A DNA stretch of 64,000 nucleotides from Torymus aiolomorphi (lineage: Eukaryota > Arthropoda > Insecta > Hymenoptera > Torymidae). The notes under the pieces are model-generated. The model was not told where the DNA came from and did no database searches. It saw only the letters and a list, made by a program, of their open reading frames with translations. Shown here piece by piece: positions 39,641 through 51,300 of this stretch. The DNA lies in the NCBI GenBank assembly GCA_036365515.1, contig CM070874.1:40226083-40290082 (forward strand), given 5' to 3'. The translations under genes and the position numbers were made by a program. How positions within the stretch are numbered: the stretch's first letter is position 1; each line of letters begins with the position of its first letter.

Positions 39641-40281
39641 GTTTCATGTATGTTTATTATATAAAATACAATAATTTATTTACCAATACAATCTGCTGGC
39701 TTCTGGTAGATCGATGCGTTGTAATTTTACTTACAATTCTTTTTCTATAATTGTTCTTTACGTTTAGAATTTACACTTGCTTCTATAAAGTTGCTATAAA
39801 TAACTTATAAAATCTGCTTGCTAGATGAGTAAGGCTTACGATTACAACTTGACTCGAATGTCGTCTGAGTTTGACGGAGCTCTCCAGGTTTCTTGTACGC
39901 TGTGACTGATTCGCGTGACACACATCACTTCTTTTATAATACAAAATAATTAGGTTAAACATGAGCCCGGTGACGTATCGAATTCATCTTTTGACAACTT
40001 ATGTATTACAAGTTTTCTGGGTCGTCGTACTTGCGAAATGCTGAGCATTGCAAAGTATGGCTTTTCGACTGCCGCGGAGTTCGGTGGCTTGGATTCTAGC
40101 TCGACCGTATGTTAAAAACTGCATGCGTTGTCTTCCTGAGTGGGTGACTCTATGCGTCACAAGGTCGCATAAGCAGAACGCTGCGTAGTATTAAGTTGCA
40201 TTCTCGCTTTTATGTGTCAGGAAATATATGATACTAATTATGCTTTTTCTTTAAAATGAGAATACGTCTCCGGACGTAACA
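39603..40281 (-). repeat. 5' LTR of the minus-strand LTR element
   Basis: The 679-bp TG...CA repeat is matched almost base for base by 29595-29636 plus about 32438-33083 (for example AATCTGCTGGCTTCTGGTAG in both). LTR divergence looks low. Confidence 0.85.
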
Positions 40282-41691
40282 GTTTAATAAATTATAATCC
40301 ATTTTAGCCAAAAAAACACGGTTTTCTCGAAAAAAAATTTTGTTTGATCGAAATTTTCGTACCGAAACAGAATTGATCCGTGAGTCTAACCAGTGAAAGT
40401 TGTGAAGAAATTACCTATACTTCGAAGTAACATAGGTCTGAAATTGAATTTAAAAATAGCAGCCGCGGGAATGGTCATTTTTCAGCGAAAATCTCATAAA
40501 ATACTTTGCAATTTTTTTCCTTGAAAAGGATTAACTTTGCAAACAAATTTTTATAGATTAAAAAGTACTTAGAATTATTCAAAGAACACGTGGAAATTTT
40601 TTCAGAATTTTTCGCATAATTTTTGGATTTTTCGGAATTAGCCATTTTTCAAAAATTCAAAAATGATCTAAAAGAATTCTGAAAAAATTTCCACATGTTC
40701 TTTGAATAATTTGAAGCACTTTTTGTTGTATAACATTTTTTTGCAAAGTTAATCCTTTTCGACAAAAAAAATCGCAAATTATTTGTAACCAATTCTGCGG
40801 GATAATTTGTAAAATGTTTATAAAATTTTTAAGAAAATTTTATACAGTTTATAAAAAATTTTGGTATTATAAAGTTTTATAAAATTTTTATACAAAAATA
40901 TAAAAAATATCAGCTTCTCTTATAGGCATTGATTGGTAATTTTGTCATGAGAGTGTATTAAAATTTTGATAAAAATATTAAAATATTAAAAAATTGTTTA
41001 ATTAAATAAAAACTGTTGTTGTTGATAAGTAGGAATCTACATTTTTATCATTTTATCTGATTTTAGAACACGGATATTTCATGAAAATGCTAATAGAATC
41101 ATTCCCGAAAAATTTCTGAATATATTACTTGTATGTACGGAGGGCTTAATTGATGTATTTTTTCAAATAAAGGTTTAATGTCAGTTTAATAAATAATGAA
41201 TTTAGATTAATTTTGGACTGCACATCGCCTAATATAAACAAATGTATACAACGTTGAGATACCTTGCAACACAAAACTTATTTAAAAAAATTTATAGAAT
41301 GTTGCTTACCATTTTCGCCCTTAATTATACTTGCTCGCATTTAACTATTGGCGTTGAGCACGTATAATCGCATTGCTATGGTTTTATCTTTTACATGCCT
41401 CGTTTTTTTTCTGTACTTTGATTTTTTTTAACTTCGCTTGCTCTTCCTTGAAGTGTTTTTCCTTTCAAACGCTTTAAAATTTTGTTGAATTGATTTATGT
41501 ATTTATTTATTTTTGATCTTTTTTATTTCTTATAATTAGGAGTGTGTGCTTGATTTTAATGTAGATTTAATTTGATTTTATTTCTTTTTGAAGTAGTGTC
41601 GCTCAATCGGAGTGGAAATTTTGTATATTATTTTTTTATAAAAAATTTTGATAGTAAAAAGTAAATTATAAATGTTATTTATAACTATTAA

Positions 41692-43141
41692 CCTTTAGAG
41701 GACTGGTATTTGGGGTGCGTGGTCGTTGTTAGAAAATGCATAAAAAAATATCTTATTAGTTGTCCCGATTAGTGTGGGTTTAAGGAAGCTTCCCGGTTTG
41801 TCGTGATTTACTGAATTCATTTAGCCATGCAAGAATGTGCAATCAATATATGTTGATAGTTTAACTTTTAATCTAAATACAGAAATTGTTTTCTCTAAAA
41901 AATATCCCTACTAAAATTATATTAAAAGTAAAAAAAATAATTTTTGCCTATATTTGTGTGCCCTAGCAGACGGCGATGAACGCAATTGTGTATCCCCGAT
42001 TAATGTGCTTGTGCACGTCTGCCACCCCCCCCCCCCCCCCACCCGATTAGTGTGCTTTATCATTATAAGAAATATCATTTTCAATATAATTAAACCTATA
42101 AATATACAAATTATGGTAGTACATTAGCGTTGCACGTATTTATTACCAAAATATTAAATTACCGATACTGCGATTTGAAAATTCATCGATATGTTTTGCA
42201 TTGGCTTTTCTTTGTGCAATTTTCTTCTTTTTGACGTTAATTTTGCATTCATTTCGAAAATCTATTGGCAGTAAAAGTATAATTTAATAAAAAATTAGTT
42301 TATAACACACTTTTCTATAACGTGGTGAAAGATTTTTGGACGCAAACACGTAGTTTGAACAACCACATATGAGCGACTTATAACCTAACAAAGGTTATGT
42401 TTACGCTCTATAGGCACATAAAAATATGTACAAATGCTGATTTTGTGCTGTATTAGTGGACAAAGTCATTTAAAATATGAAAAATATCTTTAAATCTTTT
42501 TATAAATGTGTATTGTGTAAGTTAAAGTTGTTTTAAAATCAACTGATAAGAATTTTTCCATCGGTCTTACAGTCTTACAAATTAAATTAAAATAATTAAT
42601 ATTTATGGCAGTCAGATTGCCCTTGTTTATAATCACCCCCGCAGAATCTGAAATAAAAACTTAATTAAAACCTGGAAAAAACTTTGTTAGCAAAGGACGA
42701 TCTGACTGCCCACCACCACCACATTGTCCGACGTTTCGAGCCTGCTCCGGCTCCTCCTCAGGGACATCCTCTCAGGATTTAATGATAAAGTTGTTTTATA
42801 ATATGATGAGCCCATTTTATTTTTCAAATTATTATTATACATTATTTTTTTTTCACCGTAATGATTGTCGTTTCTTATCACCTTCGAGTAAGAAACGTAA
42901 TGAATCTTTCCAAATTACATGTTGTACTTTTTAAAACATTATTGCAGTCTTATTACTGACTAAAAAAGTTTGACACATAAATCTTGTAAAAACTACATAG
43001 TCTAATATTTGGAAAAAAATTATTTCAATGCTATTTTCGTATCTGCTTATTTGTATATCGCGTTTAAATAATAGCACACAAATAGGGACGGGCACACAAA
43101 TCGGGACAAGTACCCTATAGTGGCTTCCGATCCTCTAAAGG
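41692..43141. mobile_element. Nested TTAA element, right copy, carrying a 250-bp insertion
   Basis: Reverse complement of 24277-25469, bordered by TTAA 41688-41691 and 43142-43145, with CCTTTAGAGGA termini. It differs by the insertion at 42536-42785 and by the orientation of the segment at 41977-42187. Confidence 0.75.
42536..42785 (-). mobile_element. 250-bp insertion with 13-bp duplication and a hammerhead-like motif
   Basis: TAAAGTTGTTTTA occurs at 42523-42535 and 42786-42798; the left palindrome arm has the empty site near 24630. On the minus strand 42766-42725 reads UGUCC, CUGAGGA, a GAGCC...GGCUC hairpin, GAAAC, GUC, GGACA. These are the core elements of a hammerhead ribozyme with paired stem I (UGUCC/GGACA) and stem II, but with one extra G before stem II and no stem III. 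Penelope-like elements are known to carry reduced hammerheads, so a short Penelope-related or retrozyme-like insert is possible. GGCAGTCAGAT at about 42607 and its complement at about 42700 form an inner inverted repeat. Confidence 0.55.
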
Positions 43142-43415
43142 TTAAAAGTTAGCGTAAGCAAGCAGAAGTGAGTTACGCTCCCGCTCATTTGCGTTTGTGC
43201 ACCCAGACAACATTTTAGGTGATCAAAAAAGTGTCACCTCTTCGCTGTCTATTGGGCTACAAAAACCATCGGGGACTCATTGGAAAGCTTGAACCAATAG
43301 CTTCAAGACCCACCTAAGGATAAATCTTTTTTCCGAATTTTTTTATGTGCCATTAAAGAATTAAAAAAAATAGAAATCTACAATATTGTTCTCAACTTTA
43401 TATCAACGTAGTTTT

Positions 43416-44059
<644 letters not shown>

Positions 44060-44084
44060 TAATATTAATATTACCATAACATCA

Positions 44085-45200
44085 AATGTCGACCTCGTTT
44101 TACTGCTGGCCTCAAGACATAACATAAATTGAACTCGCTCAGTGGTCCAGGTAAGTATGCTATCTCCGACCTTGAAATTCTACCAAAATGGTCCACAAAC
44201 AGCTTCCAGAAATCTACCAGTTTCGGATGTAGTCGAGGTAGATAATCGAACTCCAATGCCTAGGAAAAAGTGACCTTGTTTCGCGTCCGTCGACTTGAAT
44301 TAACCCTCATCGACCTCAAAAGCATGCCAAAATTGATCCCCTATTGCGGCTGATTGTGGTAGATTAGCCATCATCGATCCTGGGACCCTAAAAGAATCAA
44401 CCTCGTTTTGTAGCTAGTAGAGGTTGACTAGCCACCATCGACCTCGAAAGCCTGGAAAATTGACCTTGTTTTGCGGCTGTTCGAGGTGGATTGGCAATTA
44501 TCGACCTTGAAATCCTACAAAAATCGAGCTCCTTTCGTCTAGTCGAGGTGGATTTAGCATAATCGACCTCGAAAGCCTGAAAAAATCGACTTCCTTGCGT
44601 CTAGACGAGGTGGATTTAGCATAATCTACCTCAAAGGCCTGCAAAAATTGACCTTGTCTTGCGGCTGGTCGAGGTGGATTAGCCGCCATCGACCTCGAAA
44701 GCCTGCCAAAATCGACCTCCTTGCATCTAGTCGAGGTGAATTTAGCTTAATCGACCTCGAAAGCCTGCAAAAATCGACCTTGTTTTGCGGCTGGTCGAGG
44801 TGGACTAGCCGCCATCAACCTCGATAGCCTGTAAAAATCGACCTTGTTTTGCGGCTGGTCGAGGTGGACTAGCCGCCATCGATCTCGAAAGCCTGCAAAA
44901 ATTGACGTTGGTATGCAGCTGGTCGAGGTTGACGTATCGCCATCGACCTCGAATGTTTGCTAAAATCAACCTTGCCTCACGTTGGGTCGACGTGGATCAG
45001 ATTTCGTCAACGTCGAAAGTCTCTCCGAAATCCACCTTGATAAGTTCGTATCGACCTGCGGCAACCTCGAAATCGACATCGATATCAAGCTGAGTCGAGG
45101 TCGAATCGAGCTGAGTGGAGGTCGAATCGAGGCAAATCGAGGCCGACCGAGGTCGAAATCGACCTCGAAACCAAGCCTCGAAATCCACCTCGATCTTTTC
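44085..45200. repeat. Satellite C, right copy (inverted)
   Basis: 63-bp monomers in reverse complement of 22016-23315, ending in the leader near 45030-45200. It has slightly fewer monomers than the left array. Confidence 0.85.
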
Positions 45201-45561
45201 AACGGGTGCCATCTTGACGCCGCCATCTCGAATTTCACAAAAAAAAATCCAACGGGATTTTAAAGAGAACATAAAAACTCCACAATTTATAGTAAATGCG
45301 ATGATCTGGTACAACTTTATCATGTTGAAAATTAACATTGCTGAAAAAAAAATGTTGAAAATTTCGGATTTTTTTTGCAATAAATTGTTATAACTTTTTT
45401 TAATGAAGTCATAGCCCAATTCTGGCTACGGAATTCGAAAGACAAGGCTTTAAACTATCCGAAGTGGTGCTTTTACATTTTTTTTTTGGGCCGTTTACAT
45501 AAAAAGTTAGAACTCTGAAAATTCAAAAAAAATCTTGGACATTTGGGACGAAATGGGTTAA

Positions 45562-47017
45562 TTATAGGTGGATATCCAAAAAAATCCAGGTAATACGCCA
45601 ACTCCATTTAATAATGTGTACGAGTCGACGCAAACACCCCACTACACCTTAAGGACGCTTGCTCATTGCAATCGTAGCCAAAAGTACGCACAGTCGAACG
45701 CCGTACGCCTAGCGCTCTCTCGGGTCTCCCCACTCTCAAAATTTCACGCGAGACTGTACACGTACACATGGCGCCGCTTCATCGGTGTGTACATTCACAT
45801 CGAAGCGCTATGTCTGTGCAGACGCACGCGTAGCGCGCGGGCACGCCATTGGTTTGTTTCCACGCACACAAGGACACGCGCGGCCGAAGTTACCTACTTT
45901 AAACAACTGTATCTCGAAAACGGTGCTGCTAGGCTTTCTGGATTTTGGAGAGCTTATTTAAAATATCATCATTAGTAAAATATCTCTTTTTCGTTCAATT
46001 CTATAGAAAACTTTTGGCGTTATTAATGAAAACGTTAATTTTTTCACGACTTTTTATAAGACACCGTATTAAATTGTCTAACTTTGATAGCTTATATCTC
46101 ATGAACGGTGTTGCTAGGCTTTCTGAAGTTTGCAGATGTTGCACGTAATAAGAATAAGAATCTACCCTGCAAGTTTCATGTGATTCTATAGAAACTCATT
46201 TTGTGAGCAAGCGTCCTTAATGAAAATCATCGTATAAAACTACGTAATAGAAAAAAATCTTCCTGTTATCCTACTTAATTGTAGGTGGATATCCAAAAAG
46301 ATCCAGGTAATGCGCAAAATCCATTCCGTAATGGGTATAAATCCAACCGAAGATCCCACGCGAGCTTGATAAAAATCTATGAAAATTTTAATCATAAAAA
46401 ATCGACTACAGTCCTATTTAATTATAGGCAAAATCCACTTAACAATGGATAGGAATCAAAGCGAAGATACCACTAGACCTTGATGAAAATCTACGTAAAA
46501 ATCAAAAATCTATTCATAATCCTACCTAATTATAGGTGGGTATCTAGTTAAAAACCCAGGTAATGCATAAAATGCACTTGATAATGGATAGGAATTCAGG
46601 CGGAGTTTCCACTGTATGTTGATACAAATCCACGTAAAAATCCAAAATCTATTCATAATCCTACTTACTTATAGGTGGGTATCTACTTAAAAATCTAGGT
46701 AATGCACAAAATCCACTTAATAATGGGTAGGAATCCAAGCGGAGACCCCACTGTGTTTTGGTAAAAGTCTACGTAATAATCCACATTATGGATAGGAATC
46801 TACTTGTAACTCCAAATAAATCCAGATGGATATCTTGCTAAAAATCCAGTTATTATCTTAAATCCATCCAAAAGTAGGTAGGAATCCACTTAAAATCTAT
46901 TTGAAAATAAACTGGATGGCGACATGGGTCGAAGTAGGAATCTAGCTTATACTGAAATCTATGTCGAATCCACTTGTATCCAGCTGGATTTCCTAGCTGG
47001 ATATTTTTGTCCGGGAT
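45562..47017. repeat. Satellite B, right copy (inverted), interrupted
   Basis: Reverse complement of 20452-21657, with the 564-bp TTAA MITE inserted at 45653-46216. Confidence 0.8.
45653..46216. mobile_element. 564-bp TTAA MITE (right arm only)
   Basis: Terminal inverted repeats GGACGCTTGCTCA are perfect for 13 bp (17 bp with the TTAA) and are flanked by TTAA at 45649-45652 and 46217-46220. The left arm near 21570 shows the uninterrupted site (ATAA there). The first 260 bp is GC-rich; two diverged copies of GGTGYTGCTAGGCTTTCTG lie in the second half. A plus-strand ORF of 135 codons (45568-45975) crosses the insertion border and is spurious. TTAA specificity points to piggyBac-type mobilisation. 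Confidence 0.8.
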
Positions 47018-48692
47018 AGCACTCGAGGTCCAATTGGGTTAATCCAACCTCAATATGCGGGCAAACTCGACGTGTAGGGTTAATCTACATTGATTTTAGG
47101 AAAATCGACTACGAAATATATACAAAATCGACGGTTATATTAGGAATCGAGGTCTATTGTTGCGAAATTAACCTCATAATGCGGGCAAATCTACATCTAG
47201 CATCGTAATCAAGATTTATTTTCAGAAAATCGACATCGAAATGTAAGCTAAATTGACGTTTATGGTAGCAATCATCCATTACGAGGTCCATTTGGCTAAA
47301 TCGACCACGTAATGTAGCCTGAATCGACGTCTATGATCGCAATCAAGATTTGTTTTATGAAAATCGACCTTGAAATATATGCAAAATCGACTGTGATAGC
47401 AATCGAGGTCCTTTTCGTCAAAATCGACCTCGACATGTATACAAAATCGATGTTTAAGTTGGAATCGAGGTCCCTTTTAACTGAATCGACCTCGAAATGC
47501 GGGCAAAATCGACGTCTAGGATAACAATCAATTTTTGGGAAAATCGACCTTGTAATATATGCAAAATCGACGTCCGGGATAGCAATCGAGGTCCATGTTC
47601 CAAAAATCGACTTCGACATATATACAAAATTGGCGTTTATGCTAGGAATCGAGTTCCGTTTTGGCTAAATCGACCTCTAAATGCGCATTGAATCGACGTC
47701 TAGGATCGCCATCAACGTTTATTTCGGGAAAATCGATCTCGCTAGATATGTGAAATCGTCGTCTATAATAGCAATCGAAGTCCATTTTGCCTAAATCGCC
47801 CTCGTAATATATATATAAAATCGATGTTTATAGTAAGAAGCGAGGTCCATTTTGGCCAAATCAATCTCATAGTGCGGGAAAAATCGACGTGTAGGATCGC
47901 AATCAAAGTTTATTTTCAGAAAATCGACCTCGAAGTATATGCAAAATCGATGTTTATGGTAGGAATCGATGTCCATTTTCAGAAAATCGACTTCATAATA
48001 TATGCAAAATCCACATCCTTGATAGCAGTCGATCTCCATTTTGCCAAAATCAACCTCGATATATATACAACATCGACATTTATGGTAGGAATCGAGGTCT
48101 GTTTTGGCCAAATCGACTTCGTAATGACGACTGAATCGACGCCTAGGTCCGCAATCAAGGTTTATTTTCAGCAAATCGATTTCCAAATATACGCAAAATC
48201 GACGTTTATGGTATCAATCAAGGTCAATTTGGCCAATCGATCTCGTAATGAAGGCTGTATCGACGTCTAGGATCGCCATCAAGGTTTGTTATATGAAAAT
48301 TGACCTCGTAATATATGCAAAATCGTCGTCTGTGATCGCAATCGAGGTCCATTTTCCCAAAATCAACCTCAAAAACTATACAAAATCGACGTTTATGCTA
48401 GAAATTGAGGTCCATTTAGACTAAATTAACCTCGAAATGCGGGCTGCATCGACGTCTAGGTCCGTAGTGAAGGTTTATTTTCAGAATATCGTCCTCGAAA
48501 TATATGCATAGTATACGTTTATGGTAGAAATCAAGGTCCATTGGGCTAAATCGACCTCGTAGTATGTGCAAATCTACGTCTATGTTAGTAATTGAGGTCC
48601 ATTTTGCCTTAATCGACTTCGAAATATATACAAAATCGACGTTTATGGTAGGAATCGCGGTCCATTTTCGATAAATCTACCTCGAAATATAT
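47018..48692. repeat. Satellite A, right copy (inverted, shorter)
   Basis: 63-bp monomers reverse complementary to 18683-20451. The array stops abruptly at 48692 before GGGAGCGTCCAGCAG, whereas the left array continues outward for another 3.7 kb. Confidence 0.85.
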
Positions 48693-48719
48693 GGGAGCGT
48701 CCAGCAGAAACGGGCCACC

Positions 48720-49660
48720 GAGCGCGCACGGTGCCTTTTTTGCGTAAAAGGCGCTCTGTTTAACTCGCTCATAATCGTATGCTGCGTCTTTGAAAAAAGA
48801 ACCAAGGACCTATATCGATAGATCTTTTTCTGCTCTTTCCAATTGCGCCATTGTTTTTATTGCGAAACGCGTTCTTCCGGACGAAAACTCGAGTTGAATA
48901 TTGAAAGCCATTTTTCTCAAAGTATATCATGTTTTTTTTCAAAATAAACTACACCATTGGAAAGTACAACTCTTAAGCTTCAAAACTCTATCTTGGAGAA
49001 GTTGGAAAAATAAAGGGTTTAAAAGTAACAACATGAAAAAGACCGCGCCGAGGGTCCGCGCGAGCCCCTCGCGCCCGTGTGTACGACACGTTTAAGTGCA
49101 CGCTCTATTCAATTCGCTAATAATCGTGTACCAAGTCTCTGAAAAAAGAACTAAGGACATATATCGATAGATTTTTTCCTGCTCTTTTTAATGGTGCTAT
49201 TATTTTTATTCCGAAATGCTTCCTTCTAGTTGAAAATTCCATTTGAATGTTTAAACTCTATTTTTTCAATAAATTATCAGTCTTTTCTTCAAAATGAATT
49301 ATATTCTTCAAAAGTACAAGTCTTAAACTATAAAATATTATATTTTTAAGTTGAAACATGAGAAGTTAAAAAATAGTAAGATCAAAAAGACAGCAGCTGC
49401 GCGAACTTTTTACGCTATGCTCAAGGGCGGATTAATACACGCGATGTGCTATTTCACCCTTTCTTTTTTGTAAATATAAAATGTTTTGTAACTTACAATG
49501 CCAATGCGTGGGCATAATTTTGTGGATCTAGTTGTAACAGTTAGTATAATATTACAATGAACTTTGTTCATTTATATAACAAAATTTGAAAAACATAATA
49601 TATTAAACATAAAAATATCCATGAACGCACTGTAAGCAGTGAAAGAGAAATTTAAATAAT
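48720..49660. mobile_element. Composite repeat related to 16565-17650
   Basis: Two diverged tandem units of about 365 bp, each starting ATAATCGTRTRC...CTTTGAAAAAA and containing CTATCGATA-type and CCTGCTCTTTCCAATG blocks. GC-rich stretches (GGTCCGCGCGAGCCCCTCGC) occur in the first unit. The similarity to 16565-17650 is direct for the first half and inverted for the second. No credible ORF. Confidence 0.65.
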
Positions 49661-51300
49661 TCAGAAAATATAACAGTTATCTAAAATGAAATTATCAATA
49701 AATTAAACTCAATATACTATAAGTAGATATTTCACAACTATGGTATAGTTAGGGAGTAAAATGACCTAACATGATATATTCATATCAATATTAGACAATC
49801 TAAACTATATATGATCATTAACAAAGGTTCAGTTATTTTCCTAGTTTTCTGGTAAAATATTATCACTAAAGCTTTGATACTTTACATAATAGTTAATATT
49901 GTCCTTTTATATTATAAATCACATGCAAAAATAATTAAAACAACATATGTCACAATTTCACTTTTAAATATTGCTGTTTAGGTAAAGCATAAATGAACAT
50001 CAACTTTAAAAATTCAATTTATGAAATAAATAATTCTAATCTTTTCTACATGAATATTATACAATAATAGGTCATACTAAACTTCTATATAAAATTGTAA
50101 TGCCTTAGCTATAAAACTTTAGGAGAAATGAAACAAAACATTTAGTATATTCGAAAGATCTAAATCATTATTGCGTCTGAAACCATAATAAGTTGAAACA
50201 TTTTCCTAGTTTTCTGGTAAAATATTATAACTAAAGCTTTGATACTTTACATAATAGTTAATATTGTCCTTTTATATTATAAATCACATGCAAAAATAAT
50301 TAAAACAACATATATCACAACTTCACTTTTAAATATTGCTGTTTAGGTAAAGCATAAATGAACATCAATTTTAAAAATTAAATTTATGAAATAAATTATT
50401 CTAATTTTTTCTACATGAATATTATACAATAATAGGTCATACTAAACTTCTATATAAAATTGTAATGCGTTAGTATATCCGAAAGATCTATATCATTATT
50501 GCCGCTGAAACCATAATAACTTGAAACATTTTCCTATAGTTTTCTGTTAAAATATTATAACTAAAAAGCTTTGACATTTCACATAATAGTGCGTAATGCA
50601 GAAATAATTGAAACAACGCATGTCACAATTTCACTTTCAAATATTAATTTTTAAGTAACGTTAATTTATAAAATAAATTGTTCTACGTATGCATAAATAC
50701 TAATCAACAAATTTCTATATGTTTGTGACTATTCTAATAAATTCTAGATTATCAGAAAACTTTCAATAGATAGGGATATACTATGTTTACATTTTGTGAT
50801 TTTAAATGTAAGGTTAAGTGGCTATTTCAAATGTCTTTTCTTTCACAATTAAAAAAAAATTGTTTAAATTATATATATTCAATCTTACTTAACTATAATA
50901 TTTGTTAATATACACTTACTTTTAATACATAACTGCACATATATATGATGTCGCATGGAAAACAAAGGTTTTAACTGCTTCTCTGCGATGCTGTTATCAA
51001 AACATGTAACCGTTGTAACAGTCGAAGCCGAACTCGAAGTCTACGTGCACCAATAGAATTCGAGTAACGTTATTCTGATGTTCGGAGTCTGAGACTACGA
51101 TCACAGAGTTGAGCACTCCCGGTATTATATGTAGTGAATACGCACTTCTTATGCGAAGTCTATTAATTCAAATTAGAATTGAATTAAATCGATTTTCGAA
51201 TACGTGGTTGGAATATCTTTTGGAAATCGTATAATTCCAAATTTTACATGAATAACTTCTAAATTAGAATAAATTAAATACAATGTATTGATATTTTTTA
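49661..51300. repeat. AT-rich region with a 360-370-bp tandem repeat
   Basis: CCTAGTTTTCTGGTAAAATA starts copies near 49841 and 50203 and a more diverged partial copy near 50533. The first two are nearly identical over about 265 bp, including TTTAGGTAAAGCATAAATGA. Nothing coding was seen. Confidence 0.8.

Larger units (their letters stand above)
29595..40281 (-). mobile_element. LTR retrotransposon, polymerase-less, minus strand
   Basis: LTRs of about 680 bp (5' LTR 39603-40281; 3' LTR 29595-33083, split by a nested element) begin TGTTACGTCCGGAG and end CCGGACTTCACA on the minus strand. The target block reads ATATTT at the left border and GTTTAATAAATT at the right, consistent with a 4-bp duplication (ATTT/GTTT) with one mismatch. 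A polypurine tract AAGGGGGGAGG abuts the 3' LTR; TTGGTTCCGG, a tRNA-primer-like TGG start, abuts the 5' LTR. The only coding block is a zinc-knuckle protein. I saw no protease, reverse transcriptase, RNase H or convincing integrase, so it presumably depends on another element. Confidence 0.8.

Noticed and set aside
45568..45975. 135-codon plus-strand ORF
   Set aside because: Runs across the insertion border of the TTAA MITE from satellite B, so cannot be an ancestral gene.
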